Source: Dehalococcoidia bacterium (GTDB lineage Bacteria; Chloroflexota; Dehalococcoidia; GIF9; AB-539-J10). Taken from it: 64,000 nucleotides of DNA. Under the pieces are notes generated by a model, which was given only the letters and a program-made list of their open reading frames with translations, was not told the DNA's origin and did no database searches. Location of the stretch: positions 1-64,000 of the forward strand of contig JAUVZB010000003.1 in the NCBI GenBank assembly GCA_030602785.1, written 5' to 3'. The position numbers and the translations under genes were made by a program. Positions within the stretch are counted from its first letter, which is position 1. Each line of letters starts with the position of its first letter. Shown one piece after another: positions 41,735 to 49,894 of the stretch.

Positions 41735-43162
41735 CTACTCCACGCCGCACAGGCGAAGCGCAGCCTTCTGCTTCATCTTGAGATTCGTCTGTCTGGCAAT
41801 CATGATGCGCTGCGCCTGGGGCGAACCTGCACCATGCATCGACTCCGGCAGGTAGCACACGGCTCCCAGGCCCATCGTGAGACCCTCAATAAGCCTGATC
41901 ACTCGCATTCTGTCCTCCGCAGACACGCCCTCAACGCCCTTCATGTACTTCGCCACGTACTTGCCAATTCGGGGGTGTCTGAAGTCCTTCTCTGAAGGCA
42001 AGGTTACAACGGCGCCACCCGTTATCTCCTGCGCCATCCGTGCCAGCTCGTAGGGCACCTGCGTCACGTGTAGCTTGGTGATATTGGCCATCAGCGAGTT
42101 GACATAGTAGGTTCCTGACGGCTCGGCAGCACCCTCATACGCGCACGCGAGGCTGCAACAGAAGATGGTCTCATTCAGATGGTTCATCTCGACAATCTTG
42201 TCCCTGACATGAGGCGCGTCGGCTATCCCATTGTATTCGGCAATCGTCTGCGTGGCCCCGATCAGCACGTCCCCCATGCCTGACTTACAGGCGTAGCTCT
42301 GGCGGTGGTATGAGGCGAACTTCTCGACGAGTCCTGCAGCGAACTCGTACTCCCGGTACATGAACACGCGCTCCCAGGGGACGAAGACATCGTCGAAAAC
42401 CATCAGGCACTCATGCCCTCCATAGAAGAGATTGCCCACATCGAAGGTCTTCCCTTCCAGTTTCCGGGTGTCGCTTGGCTGCCGCCCGTAGATGTACACG
42501 ATCCCCTTCGAATCGCTGGGAATGGCGAAGGATATTGCGTAGTCCTTGTCCTCTTCTCGCATCGCACGAGTCGGCACGACAATAATCTCGTGTGAGTTCA
42601 ATGCCCCGGTCTGGTGCAACTTCGCCCCTCTTACGACGATTCCATCCTCCTCTTCTCGCACAACGTGCAGGTATAGGTCCGGGTCCGCCTGCTGAGCGGG
42701 CCGCAACCTTCGGTCCCCCTTGGAATCCGTCATGGCCGCATCACAGACAAGGTCCTCGTCCTGCACATACCTCAGGTACTTCAGAAATCTCTCATAGTAG
42801 GGAGTCCCATGCTTGCGGTCGATGTCATACGTCACAACCGAGAGCGTATTGAGGGCGTCCATCCCGGCGCAGCGCTGGAAACAGGTGCCTGTGTAGGCCC
42901 CCATCAGTCTCCCCATCCTGGACTTCTGCACCAGGTCAGCGGCGCTCTGATGGATATGGGTGAAGCGATTGATGCGCTTCCCTGTGAGATGCGACGTCGC
43001 CGTCATAATCTCACCCTGCGCGAGTTCGTACGTAGCCGCAACCGCATTCATCGACGGTCTGACAAGCGGATGGTCAACGATATCGGTCATCAGTTCCCCG
43101 AACATGTAGACCTCGAAGTTGAGGCGCCGAAGGCTGTCGATGTATTCCTGTTTCGTCTTCAT
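41735..43162 (-). CDS. 4-hydroxybutyryl-CoA dehydratase / 4-HPA 3-hydroxylase-family flavoprotein
   Basis: A 475-residue protein of the family that includes 4-hydroxybutyryl-CoA dehydratase/vinylacetyl-CoA isomerase (AbfD) and flavin-dependent hydroxylases. AbfD holds a [4Fe-4S] cluster with C99, C103, H292 and C299. Here C94 and C98 (TGTCFQRCAG) and H286 and C292 (YHRQSYACKSG) occupy matching places, which favours a dehydratase over a hydroxylase, though the His-Cys spacing is one residue shorter. It follows an acyl-CoA dehydrogenase and two crotonases on the same strand, so an acyl-CoA substrate is likely. Confidence 0.85.
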   Translation of the reverse strand: MKTKQEYIDSLRRLNFEVYMFGELMTDIVDHPLVRPSMNAVAATYELAQGEIMTATSHLTGKRINRFTHIHQSAADLVQKSRMGRLMGAYTGTCFQRCAGMDALNTLSVVTYDIDRKHGTPYYERFLKYLRYVQDEDLVCDAAMTDSKGDRRLRPAQQADPDLYLHVVREEEDGIVVRGAKLHQTGALNSHEIIVVPTRAMREEDKDYAISFAIPSDSKGIVYIYGRQPSDTRKLEGKTFDVGNLFYGGHECLMVFDDVFVPWERVFMYREYEFAAGLVEKFASYHRQSYACKSGMGDVLIGATQTIAEYNGIADAPHVRDKIVEMNHLNETIFCCSLACAYEGAAEPSGTYYVNSLMANITKLHVTQVPYELARMAQEITGGAVVTLPSEKDFRHPRIGKYVAKYMKGVEGVSAEDRMRVIRLIEGLTMGLGAVCYLPESMHGAGSPQAQRIMIARQTNLKMKQKAALRLCGVE

Positions 43163-43244
43163 TGCTTAGCTCCGTTCCAGACTGCGGATATGGTGCGACA
43201 AGTATGCTCCCTTTGCCGGGGCGACGGAAAATGGAGCTGCCTGA

Positions 43245-43294
43245 CCTGTCCCTTGCGGTCTCTCCCCGCTTGCCCGTTGCAGGGAGAGGACAGG
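43245..43294. repeat. Imperfect inverted repeat between acyl-CoA dehydrogenase and 4HBD genes
   Basis: CCTGTCC (43245-43251) and CTCTCCC (43260-43266) together complement GGGAGAGGACAGG (43282-43294), with an eight-base bulge and a 15-base loop. It lies in a 178-base gap that holds no gene. Without a T tract it is not an obvious intrinsic terminator. Confidence 0.5.
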
Positions 43295-43340
43295 AAGGCC
43301 GCGGCTGGCGGCAGCCATTTCGTTCAGGGCGTAGCCCTCA

Positions 43341-44477
43341 TCAGCGAAGCAGTTCGCGGCCGATAACCATTCGCTGCACCTCCGACGTGCCTTCATAAAT
43401 CTGGGTCAACTTCGCGTCGCGGAAGTAGCGCTGCATCGGCGAGTCCATCATGTATCCATAGCCACCGAATATCTGTATGCCCTTGACAGCCATGTCCATG
43501 CACGTCTCAGTCGCGACCAGTTTCGCCATGGCCGCTGCCTTAACGGGGTTCGCGCCCTCGTCCATCGTTCGCGCGGCGCGGTAGAGGAGAAGCCTGGCCG
43601 ACTCGAGCCGACAGGCCATGTCAACGAGCATCCACTGCATGCCCTGATGCTCTCCAATCAGTTTGCCGAACTGCTTCCTCTCTTTGGCATAGTCGATACA
43701 TCGTTGGAGGATAGCCTGGCTGATGCCGACGGCCTGGGCAGCGATACCGATTCGGCCTTCATCCAGCGTACTCAGGCAGATCTTCATGCCTTTTCCTTCA
43801 TCGCCAAGCCGGTTCGCCACTGGCACCCGGAGGTTGTCGAAGATGAGTTCGGCGTTGGAGGCGCCCTTCATGCCGACCTTCTCGTACTGAGGGCTACGGC
43901 TGAATCCGGGCATGTCTGCCTCCACGATGAAAGCCGTCATTCCACGCGGCGCAAGGTCAGGGATGCCGGCAAACACAACGATGGTGTTGCACACCGGCCC
44001 GTTCGTGATGAAGAGTTTCGAGCCATTGAGCACGTAGAAATCGCCGTCACGCACCGCAGTCGTCTTGATGTTTGCGATATCGCTGCCGGCCTCGGCCTCG
44101 GTAACTGCGAACGCGCCGACTTTCTCTCCGCGGCAAAGCGGAGGCAGATACTTCTGCTTCTGCTCCTCATTACCGTAGAGCAGTATCGGGCGGGCACACA
44201 GGCTGATGTGCGCGTCAACGATGTCGCACGTTGAGGCACACGCCTTGGCAAGCTCCTCCATGACCAGAACGAGCTCCATGACATCACCGCCACTGCCGTC
44301 ATACTCGGGCGGTATTGCGAGACCGGTGAATCCCACCTCCGCGAGCTTCTTGAAATTGGCCATCGCAAAGACGTTGGCCTCATCAATCGCCGCCGCAACC
44401 GGTTCAATCTCGTTTTTCGCGAAATCACGCGCGGTAGTCTGAAGCATCTGCTCCGCCTCACTCAGATGAAAATCCAT
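43341..44477 (-). CDS. Acyl-CoA dehydrogenase
   Basis: A 378-residue FAD enzyme that introduces an alpha-beta double bond in acyl-CoA and passes electrons to ETF. FAVTEAEAGSDIANIKTTA binds FAD and substrate. The catalytic glutamate is in LTQIYEGTSEVQRMVIGREL at the end. Length and layout suit short/branched-chain family members. AGGAGGAGAG precedes the ATG. It lies between a crotonase and the 4HBD-family gene, all on the minus strand. Confidence 0.96.
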   Translation of the reverse strand: MDFHLSEAEQMLQTTARDFAKNEIEPVAAAIDEANVFAMANFKKLAEVGFTGLAIPPEYDGSGGDVMELVLVMEELAKACASTCDIVDAHISLCARPILLYGNEEQKQKYLPPLCRGEKVGAFAVTEAEAGSDIANIKTTAVRDGDFYVLNGSKLFITNGPVCNTIVVFAGIPDLAPRGMTAFIVEADMPGFSRSPQYEKVGMKGASNAELIFDNLRVPVANRLGDEGKGMKICLSTLDEGRIGIAAQAVGISQAILQRCIDYAKERKQFGKLIGEHQGMQWMLVDMACRLESARLLLYRAARTMDEGANPVKAAAMAKLVATETCMDMAVKGIQIFGGYGYMMDSPMQRYFRDAKLTQIYEGTSEVQRMVIGRELLR

Positions 44478-44489
44478 GTATCTCTCCTC

Positions 44490-45359
44490 CTATCTGCGAT
44501 TCCTTTTCCGTCCGATTCCGATATCCCCGGACTCACGCGCAAACACAGGGCTGCGCGCTTCCTTGCGGGCAGCGAGCCCTTCGATTCCGTCGCTGTTACT
44601 GCCGTAGTATGCCGTGGTCAGTTCGAGTTCCATCAGGCCAAGATGACGTTTTGCAGCGACCGTCGCAGCGCACATCTGTCTCTTGACGCTGCGGAGCGCA
44701 GCGCTGTTGCGCGCACCCAGGGACGCCGCAAGTCTCAGCGTTTCCGCAGACAGTCCGGCCGGTGAGACAACCCTGTCTGCAAGTCCCATGGAAAGGGCCT
44801 CCGCAGCGCCGATGTCTTCTCCCGTCATTGTCATGCGTTTCGCCTGGGCAGGCCCCACCAGGGACAGCAAGCCATAGAGACAACCAACGTCATAGTACAT
44901 GCCAAGGCCGATCTCCGGGATGCGAAAGAAGGCCTCGTCAGAGACGACTCTGAAATCGCATGCGGTGGCCAGGCACGTGCCCCAGCCAATGGCGGGGCCG
45001 TTGACTTCGGCAATCGTCACCTGTGGCAGAGACTGGAGACCCCGGACAATCTCCTGGCCGTTCTCCTGATACAGTCGCTCAATCTGCTGTGGTGCTTTGT
45101 AGAACTCGCTTCGCCCTTCTTCACTTATGTCAACGCCGGAGCAGAACGATCTACCTGCTCCCGACAGCACAACCACTCTGACATCGGGGGCCCGGCGCAA
45201 ACCAGAGAAGGCTCTCTTCAGCGCAAGAAGCAGGGCTCTGTCCAGAGCGTTGCTTCTCTTCGGACGGTTGAGTGTCACACGGGCTACGAACCCCCGAACG
45301 GACACCATCAACGGAGAGCCACCGTTGGCTCCGGCATGGGCAGTCTCGGCTACCACCAT
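44490..45359 (-). CDS. Enoyl-CoA hydratase/isomerase-family protein
   Basis: A 289-residue crotonase. SFCSGVDISEEGRSEFYKAP forms the first oxyanion-hole segment, NGPAIGWGTCLATACDFRVV the second. The position of the first catalytic Glu of enoyl-CoA hydratase appears to be Cys (GTCLA), while the second is kept (RIPEIGLG), a pattern compatible with an isomerase or another crotonase reaction. It shares an unusual IERLYQENGQEIVRGLQSL segment with its upstream neighbour, so the two probably arose by duplication. Confidence 0.88.
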   Translation of the reverse strand: MVVAETAHAGANGGSPLMVSVRGFVARVTLNRPKRSNALDRALLLALKRAFSGLRRAPDVRVVVLSGAGRSFCSGVDISEEGRSEFYKAPQQIERLYQENGQEIVRGLQSLPQVTIAEVNGPAIGWGTCLATACDFRVVSDEAFFRIPEIGLGMYYDVGCLYGLLSLVGPAQAKRMTMTGEDIGAAEALSMGLADRVVSPAGLSAETLRLAASLGARNSAALRSVKRQMCAATVAAKRHLGLMELELTTAYYGSNSDGIEGLAARKEARSPVFARESGDIGIGRKRNRR

Positions 45360-45395
45360 AAGGCCCGCACTCCTGTTGCTTCTCGCGGCGACACG

Positions 45396-46208
45396 TCAGT
45401 CGGTCTCAAGATGGAAGTGAGGTTCGCGTTTCTCCCTGTAGGCATTCAACCCTTCCTCGATGTCCCCGGTCGCATTGTAGAACGCCTGGACCAGTTCCGG
45501 TTCCATGGCAGCCAGGTCGGCAGTCTGGGCAATTGTAGCCGCGTTTATCATACGCTTCACGATCCTGAGAGCCGTCGGCCCTTTTGTCGAGAGCTTCCCG
45601 ATCAGCTCGAGCGACGCGCTCATGAGGTCTTCGGAGCCAACGACGCTGTGCGCCAATCCGATGGTCTTCGCCTCTTGAGCCGTCACTCTGTCACCTGTCA
45701 TTATCATCCTTCGAGCCTGCGCCGGGCCAATCAACGCCAGGAGCGGATAGAGACAGCTGACCGAGTAGCCGATGCCAATCGAAGTCTCCGGAATGCTGAA
45801 ATAGGCGTTCTCCGCCACCACCCGGAAGTCACACAGAGTCACGAGACCCAGGCCGAGACCAATACATGGTCCGTTCACGGCGGCGACAGTGATCTGATGC
45901 AGGTTGGCCCAATCACGCAAGATGTTCTGCCCGTTCTCCTGGAAGATGCGCTCGTTCGGCTGACGCGGGTCAGCGTACCAATCATCCCGCGCCTCTTTCA
46001 TGACATCAATGCCCGAACAGAAAGCCCTGCCCTCCCCCGTGATGATGACGAAACGCGTCCGCAGGTCGATGCGAAGATCTTCAACAATGTTCTTGAACTC
46101 AAACAGCATCTGGAGGGTGAACGCGTTCAGTTTGTCAGGCCGGTTCAACGCGATAGTGGCGATCTCCCCCTCCTTCTCCAGAGTGAAGTACTGGTAGCTT
46201 GCTGCCAC
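45396..46208 (-). CDS. Enoyl-CoA hydratase/isomerase-family protein
   Basis: A 270-residue crotonase, first gene of the minus-strand acyl-CoA cluster. FCSGIDVMKEARDDWYADP and NGPCIGLGLGLVTLCDFRVV are the CoA-binding/oxyanion segments. The first catalytic Glu of hydratases is replaced by Gly (GLGLV), the second is present (SIPETSIG). GTG 46208 follows AAAGGAG; a longer open frame to 46346 lacks similarity. It resembles the next gene, including the RIFQENGQNILRDW insertion. Confidence 0.88.
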   Translation of the reverse strand: MAASYQYFTLEKEGEIATIALNRPDKLNAFTLQMLFEFKNIVEDLRIDLRTRFVIITGEGRAFCSGIDVMKEARDDWYADPRQPNERIFQENGQNILRDWANLHQITVAAVNGPCIGLGLGLVTLCDFRVVAENAYFSIPETSIGIGYSVSCLYPLLALIGPAQARRMIMTGDRVTAQEAKTIGLAHSVVGSEDLMSASLELIGKLSTKGPTALRIVKRMINAATIAQTADLAAMEPELVQAFYNATGDIEEGLNAYREKREPHFHLETD

Positions 46209-46390
46209 GGAAGGACTCCTTTCGTCGATGAGAATACACGCCCAAGGCGAAGGTACTGCAAGGGAAGAGCGCCCGGGCGAACAGCGGCATTGAATCAGAA
46301 AACGGCACCTGTGTCCACAATGTCGCGGACCGCTCAAGCCGGACACATCCGCCGAAGCTCATCCGCTCCGGTGTCCCTGCGCCACGTCCT

Positions 46391-46419
46391 TTGACAGTCT
46401 CGGGCCAAGATGGTAGCGT
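46391..46419 (+). promoter_or_regulatory. Possible promoter of the ATC-hydrolase-like gene
   Basis: TTGACA (46391-46396), 17 bases, then TAGCGT (46414-46419). The -35 is perfect and the -10 poor. It is the only signal I see in the 303-base gap 46209-46511 between the divergent crotonase and ATC-hydrolase-like genes. Confidence 0.4.
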
Positions 46420-46511
46420 ACGTCGAACGCGTCCCGCCCCCAACGAAACGGATGCCAACCCGGCCAAAGGTACGGGCGCTGTCGCATGTAGACTAAGGAG
46501 GAACTCAATTC

Positions 46512-47087
46512 ATGGCAACACGACTGGAGAGGAAGTACGAACAGGGCACACACATCGCGGAGTACGTGGACGAGGTTCCGCCTCTGGGCGAAGACAGAAA
46601 GACTATCTTCCTTCCCGAAACCGATGTGTTCAAGATGGTCGAGTTGGGCGGCCGGACCCTGGGCATATTCCTGACCGAGGTGCTCGCGCCGCTCGCCGAG
46701 AAGTATGGCGATGACGTATGGGAGATAGGGCGCAAGGCAATGTACGAGGTTGGCCAACGCCGCGCCCCCACCATGCAACGCAGAATGAAGATCGACGACC
46801 TGAGCGACGCCCGGTGCCTCGGCCGAATCATGGACCTCGAGGACAACAACGCCGGCGTGCGCGGCGAGTGGGTCGAGTATGGAAAGAAGCGGGCGGTGAA
46901 GCACGAGTACGAGTGTCCGCAGGCCAAGCCTTACGAGAGGTGCCCGAAAATCTGCACCGTCCTGCTTGAGGCGATGGAGCAAGGTACTTTCGCTGCGCTC
47001 GGGGTCAAGGTCAAGACGCCCATCATCACGAAGGTGCTCCCCGAAGGCGCCCCTTACTGCGAGGTCGTCGTCGAGCTGGAAGACTAG
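46512..47087 (+). CDS. L-2-amino-thiazoline-4-carboxylate hydrolase-like protein
   Basis: A 191-residue protein whose C-terminal part matches what I know of the ATC-hydrolase family: HEYECPQAKPYERCPKICTV, then LEAMEQGTFAALG and EGAPYCEVVVEL. The three cysteines in the ECPQ, RCPK and KICT stretch are candidates for catalysis or metal binding. True members convert ATC to N-carbamoyl-cysteine in cysteine formation, but many relatives have no tested activity, so the reaction is uncertain. AGGAGG precedes the ATG. It converges on a C_GCAxxG_C_C-type gene across a bidirectional terminator. Confidence 0.65.
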   Translation: MATRLERKYEQGTHIAEYVDEVPPLGEDRKTIFLPETDVFKMVELGGRTLGIFLTEVLAPLAEKYGDDVWEIGRKAMYEVGQRRAPTMQRRMKIDDLSDARCLGRIMDLEDNNAGVRGEWVEYGKKRAVKHEYECPQAKPYERCPKICTVLLEAMEQGTFAALGVKVKTPIITKVLPEGAPYCEVVVELED

Positions 47088-47097
47088 TTCATACTCA

Positions 47098-47127
47098 AAG
47101 TGCCCGGCCCTCACGGGCCGGGCACTT
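47098..47127. terminator. Bidirectional intrinsic terminator
   Basis: A perfect 13-base stem, AAGTGCCCGGCCC with GGGCCGGGCACTT, and a TCAC loop. It lies between two convergent genes (stops at 47087 and 47163) and ends in TT on each side, so it can serve both strands, although the T tracts are short. Confidence 0.8.
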
Positions 47128-47162
47128 CTCCCAATAATCCAATCGCCGGTTGAACAAGCGCC

Positions 47163-47657
47163 CTATTTCTCGTTGTCCAGTATCATCTGCGCCACCAGCC
47201 GGGCCGCCCGTCCAGGCACATAGCTGCAGCGCTTGTAGCCGTCCATCTTCACGAACTCTTTCGCATCCTCCGGACTCGCGAGGTTCAGTTCCTTGCCGAA
47301 CCGTTGCTTCACGATATCCCGGCACATGACCGTTCCGAATTCCTTCTCGAACTGCTTGCAGAACTTCCGGCCGTAGGCTATCGCCCGGAAGAAGCCGTCC
47401 ATGTCCTTGGGGTCCTCGCGGCCGTACACTATGCCTATGGCCATCAAGCCACCGACTACGCCTCCACAAGTCTCGCCCCGCAGTGCAATCCCCGGCATCG
47501 CCGTGGCGGCCTTGTATGTCTCCGCGTTTCCGAAGCCGAACTGCTCCTGAAGCGCCCTGAGGCAGCCCTGGGAACAGCAGCCGGACTCAATCTCGTATTC
47601 CCCTGCCTTTCTCTCAACCTCATCCAGAATCTGCTCTCTCGTTTGCTGAGCGGACAT
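47163..47657 (-). CDS. C_GCAxxG_C_C-family redox protein
   Basis: A 164-residue cysteine-rich protein of the family named for its spaced cysteines. The pattern is seen as GCCSQGCLRALQEQFG near residue 26, then MPGIALRGETCGGVVGGLMA, then FGTVMCRDI and KRCSY. Such proteins are predicted to bind a metal or redox cofactor in the membrane-associated or cytoplasmic space; no activity is established. AGGAGGAG precedes ATG 47657. Upstream, GAAAAGG/CCTTTTC at 47732-47749 forms a short palindrome that could be an operator or terminator. Confidence 0.8.
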   Translation of the reverse strand: MSAQQTREQILDEVERKAGEYEIESGCCSQGCLRALQEQFGFGNAETYKAATAMPGIALRGETCGGVVGGLMAIGIVYGREDPKDMDGFFRAIAYGRKFCKQFEKEFGTVMCRDIVKQRFGKELNLASPEDAKEFVKMDGYKRCSYVPGRAARLVAQMILDNEK

Positions 47658-47786
47658 TATCAACTCCTCCTCTCTGTCGCGACGGGCATCTGACGCCGAC
47701 AATAGCCGCACTACAACGCCACAGCATGGCGGAAAAGGGCGGCCTTTTCAAGTGCCTGGACTCGTCCACATCAACCCGAACACGTG

Positions 47787-47813
47787 TTGACAGTCCCGAG
47801 TGCATCGTATAAT
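47787..47813 (+). promoter_or_regulatory. Strong consensus promoter of the inositol lipid operon
   Basis: A perfect TTGACA (47787-47792) and a perfect TATAAT (47808-47813), but with only 15 bases between them. A start near 47820 would give a leader of about 285 bases before inositol-phosphate synthase. Confidence 0.65.
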
Positions 47814-47819
47814 GTTGAA

Positions 47820-48103
47820 GAGTTGTAGAAACGCCGGGCTGTGCCGGCGGCAGTGGCAACCAAACCACTTGGTTATGTCGCATTTCAAATGGTCCGCAAT
47901 CGTCGCACCACGCAGTAGACCCTTCACCACAAGCCAGGGGCCGGGGTCTTCGACAAGGGAGCAAGGCGACACGGTACCAGCCGCTCTCTGTGCGGGAACC
48001 ACCGTTCCGGTGGCCGGGATTGGCACGAAGCGCCATATCACACTGTGAGCCAGAGGAACGCGTAGACGGACCAGGAAGAACCAGAGGCAAGGAGGCAGAC
48101 AGA
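47820..48103 (+). other. Long 5' leader of the inositol-phosphate synthase gene
   Basis: No protein gene is supported here. The predicted leader contains several stable short hairpins, for example AGTGG/CCACT around 47860 and CCACCG/CGGTGG around 48000, and is GC-rich. I could not match it to a known riboswitch by eye. It ends with AAGGAGGC before the ATG at 48104. It may be an untranslated regulatory RNA, or simply an untranslated region. Confidence 0.4.
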
Positions 48104-49222
48104 ATGGGAAGTGTGAACGTTGCGATCATAGGAGTGGGCAACTGCGCGTCATCTCTCGTGCAGGGCGTCCACTACTACCGCGAGGCCAAGCAGGACGAGT
48201 TGATTCCGGGTCTGATGCACACGGTACTCGGGGGCTATCACATATCCGACATTAACTTCGTTGCGGCTTTCGACATCGACAAGAACAAGGTCGGAAAGGA
48301 CCTCGCGAAGGCAATCTACTCCCCACCAAACAACACGTTCAAGTTCTGCGATGTTCCAAAGACCGGGGTCAAGGTCGATCGCGGCATGACGCACGACGGC
48401 CTGGGCAAGTATCTCTCGCAGATAATCGAGAAAGCTCCCGGGCCCACGGCGGACATTGTGGGCGTTCTCAAAGAGACGAAGACCGACGTTGTGGTGAACT
48501 ACCTTCCCGTGGGGAGTGAAGAGGCGGTCAAATGGTACGCCGAGCAGGTTCTCGCTGCCGGGTGCGCGTTCATCAACTGCATGCCGGTGTTCATCGGACG
48601 TGAAGCCTACTGGCAGAAACGGTTTGCGGACAGGGGTCTGCCGGTAATAGGCGATGACATCAAGTCCCAGGTCGGCGCCACAATAACTCACAGGGTATTG
48701 ACAAGGCTGTTCAGAGATCGCGGCGTGAAGCTTGAGAGAACCTATCAGCTCAATTTCGGCGGCAACACCGACTTCCTGAACATGCTCGAACGCGAGCGAC
48801 TCGAGTCAAAGAAGATCTCGAAGACCAATGCCGTTACGTCACAGCTGGACTACGATCTCGGCGCTGAGAACATACACGTGGGACCCAGTGATTACGTGCC
48901 GTGGCTTCAGGACCGCAAGTTCTGCCACATCAGGATGGAAGGCCGGACGTTCGGCGATGTTCCTCTGCTCATCGAGATGAAGATGGAGGTGTGGGATAGT
49001 CCCAACTCGGCTGGCGTGGTGATTGACGCCATTAGATGCAGCAAGTTGGCACTTGACCGCGGGCTGAGCGGCACCATTGTAGGACCCGCGTCCTACTTCA
49101 TGAAGTCACCACCGGTTCAGTTCTCAGACGACGAAGCCCACCGAAGGACGGAGGAATTCATCAGCGGCGAGTGCCAGGAAGAGCCTGTGACGCTGCCCGC
49201 ACCATTTCTTGCTGCAGAATAG
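48104..49222 (+). CDS. ino1: myo-Inositol-1-phosphate synthase
   Basis: A 372-residue NAD-dependent enzyme that turns glucose 6-phosphate into inositol 1-phosphate. The Rossmann start [19 protein letters not shown], the [17 protein letters not shown] segment, [20 protein letters not shown] and [13 protein letters not shown] are typical of the actinobacterial/archaeal type. The next gene encodes a phosphatidyltransferase that can use the product, so the pair probably makes an inositol phospholipid. ATG 48104 has a strong AAGGAGG. Confidence 0.95.
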   Translation: MGSVNVAIIGVGNCASSLVQGVHYYREAKQDELIPGLMHTVLGGYHISDINFVAAFDIDKNKVGKDLAKAIYSPPNNTFKFCDVPKTGVKVDRGMTHDGLGKYLSQIIEKAPGPTADIVGVLKETKTDVVVNYLPVGSEEAVKWYAEQVLAAGCAFINCMPVFIGREAYWQKRFADRGLPVIGDDIKSQVGATITHRVLTRLFRDRGVKLERTYQLNFGGNTDFLNMLERERLESKKISKTNAVTSQLDYDLGAENIHVGPSDYVPWLQDRKFCHIRMEGRTFGDVPLLIEMKMEVWDSPNSAGVVIDAIRCSKLALDRGLSGTIVGPASYFMKSPPVQFSDDEAHRRTEEFISGECQEEPVTLPAPFLAAE

Positions 49223-49300
49223 GCTCAAGTCCATGCTGCATTGCAGGCATTGAATACACTGGACGGGGGCCCGCCAGCGCGGGCCCATCGTACGTCAGGG

Positions 49301-49894
49301 ATGGCAAATCTACCGGAACTCAGAAAACACATAGGCACTCGCCTCTCGCGGCCGCTGGTCGCCGCACTCCGGCGTAGCCGGGTGTCGCCGAACATGCTCA
49401 CGGTGGCCGGCACCGCCATCACGCTTGTTGCAGCATGGCTGGCATCCGACGGGAGGTTCCTTGCAGCGGGGATAGTCCTTTTTGTGGCTGCCCTCTGCGA
49501 CCTGACCGACGGAGCACTCGCACGTGCGACAGGCCGCTTCTCTTCGTTCGGCGCAATCCTGGACTCCACAAGCGACCGTGTCTCCGAGGCGCTGCTTCTC
49601 GGGGGTCTATCGCTCTGGTTCGTCAAGACCGGCAACATGAGCGGTGCTCTCGTTTGCTATGTCGCGCTGGTCAGCTCGTTTCTGGTGAGCTATCTGCGAG
49701 CGCGAGCCGAGGGCCTTGGAATCGAGTGCTCGGTCGGTTTGTGCACTCGCCCGGAGAGGGCTATAGTATTCACGCTTGGCCTATTGACAGGCCTCGTGTT
49801 CGTTGCGGTCTGCATCGTCGGATTCTTTGCGTCCGTGACCGTCATCGAGCGACTTGTCTATCTGTGGCGGAAAGGAAAGGAGACGGGAATCTGA
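49301..49894 (+). CDS. CDP-alcohol phosphatidyltransferase (phosphatidylinositol-phosphate synthase-like)
   Basis: A 197-residue membrane enzyme. The complete CDP-alcohol motif D67-x2-D70-G-x2-AR-x8-G-x3-D88-x3-D92 is seen in CDLTDGALARATGRF and GAILDSTSDR. Five or six helices follow. Next to inositol-phosphate synthase, the likely reaction is CDP-diacylglycerol plus inositol 1-phosphate to phosphatidylinositol phosphate, as in mycobacteria and archaea; phosphatidylglycerol-phosphate synthesis is the alternative. ATG 49301 is assumed although its binding site is weak. A GGGCCCG/CGGGCCC hairpin lies just upstream. The stop overlaps purA. Confidence 0.85.
   Translation: MANLPELRKHIGTRLSRPLVAALRRSRVSPNMLTVAGTAITLVAAWLASDGRFLAAGIVLFVAALCDLTDGALARATGRFSSFGAILDSTSDRVSEALLLGGLSLWFVKTGNMSGALVCYVALVSSFLVSYLRARAEGLGIECSVGLCTRPERAIVFTLGLLTGLVFVAVCIVGFFASVTVIERLVYLWRKGKETGI

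Noticed and set aside
45336..46394. A 352-residue plus-strand frame opposite the first crotonase
   Set aside because: Antisense shadow of a conserved crotonase; composition unlike a protein.
49262..49290. GGGCCCG/CGGGCCC hairpin between inositol-phosphate synthase and the phosphatidyltransferase as a terminator
   Set aside because: There is no T tract and the downstream genes appear to be in the same operon; it is only noted under the neighbouring gene.
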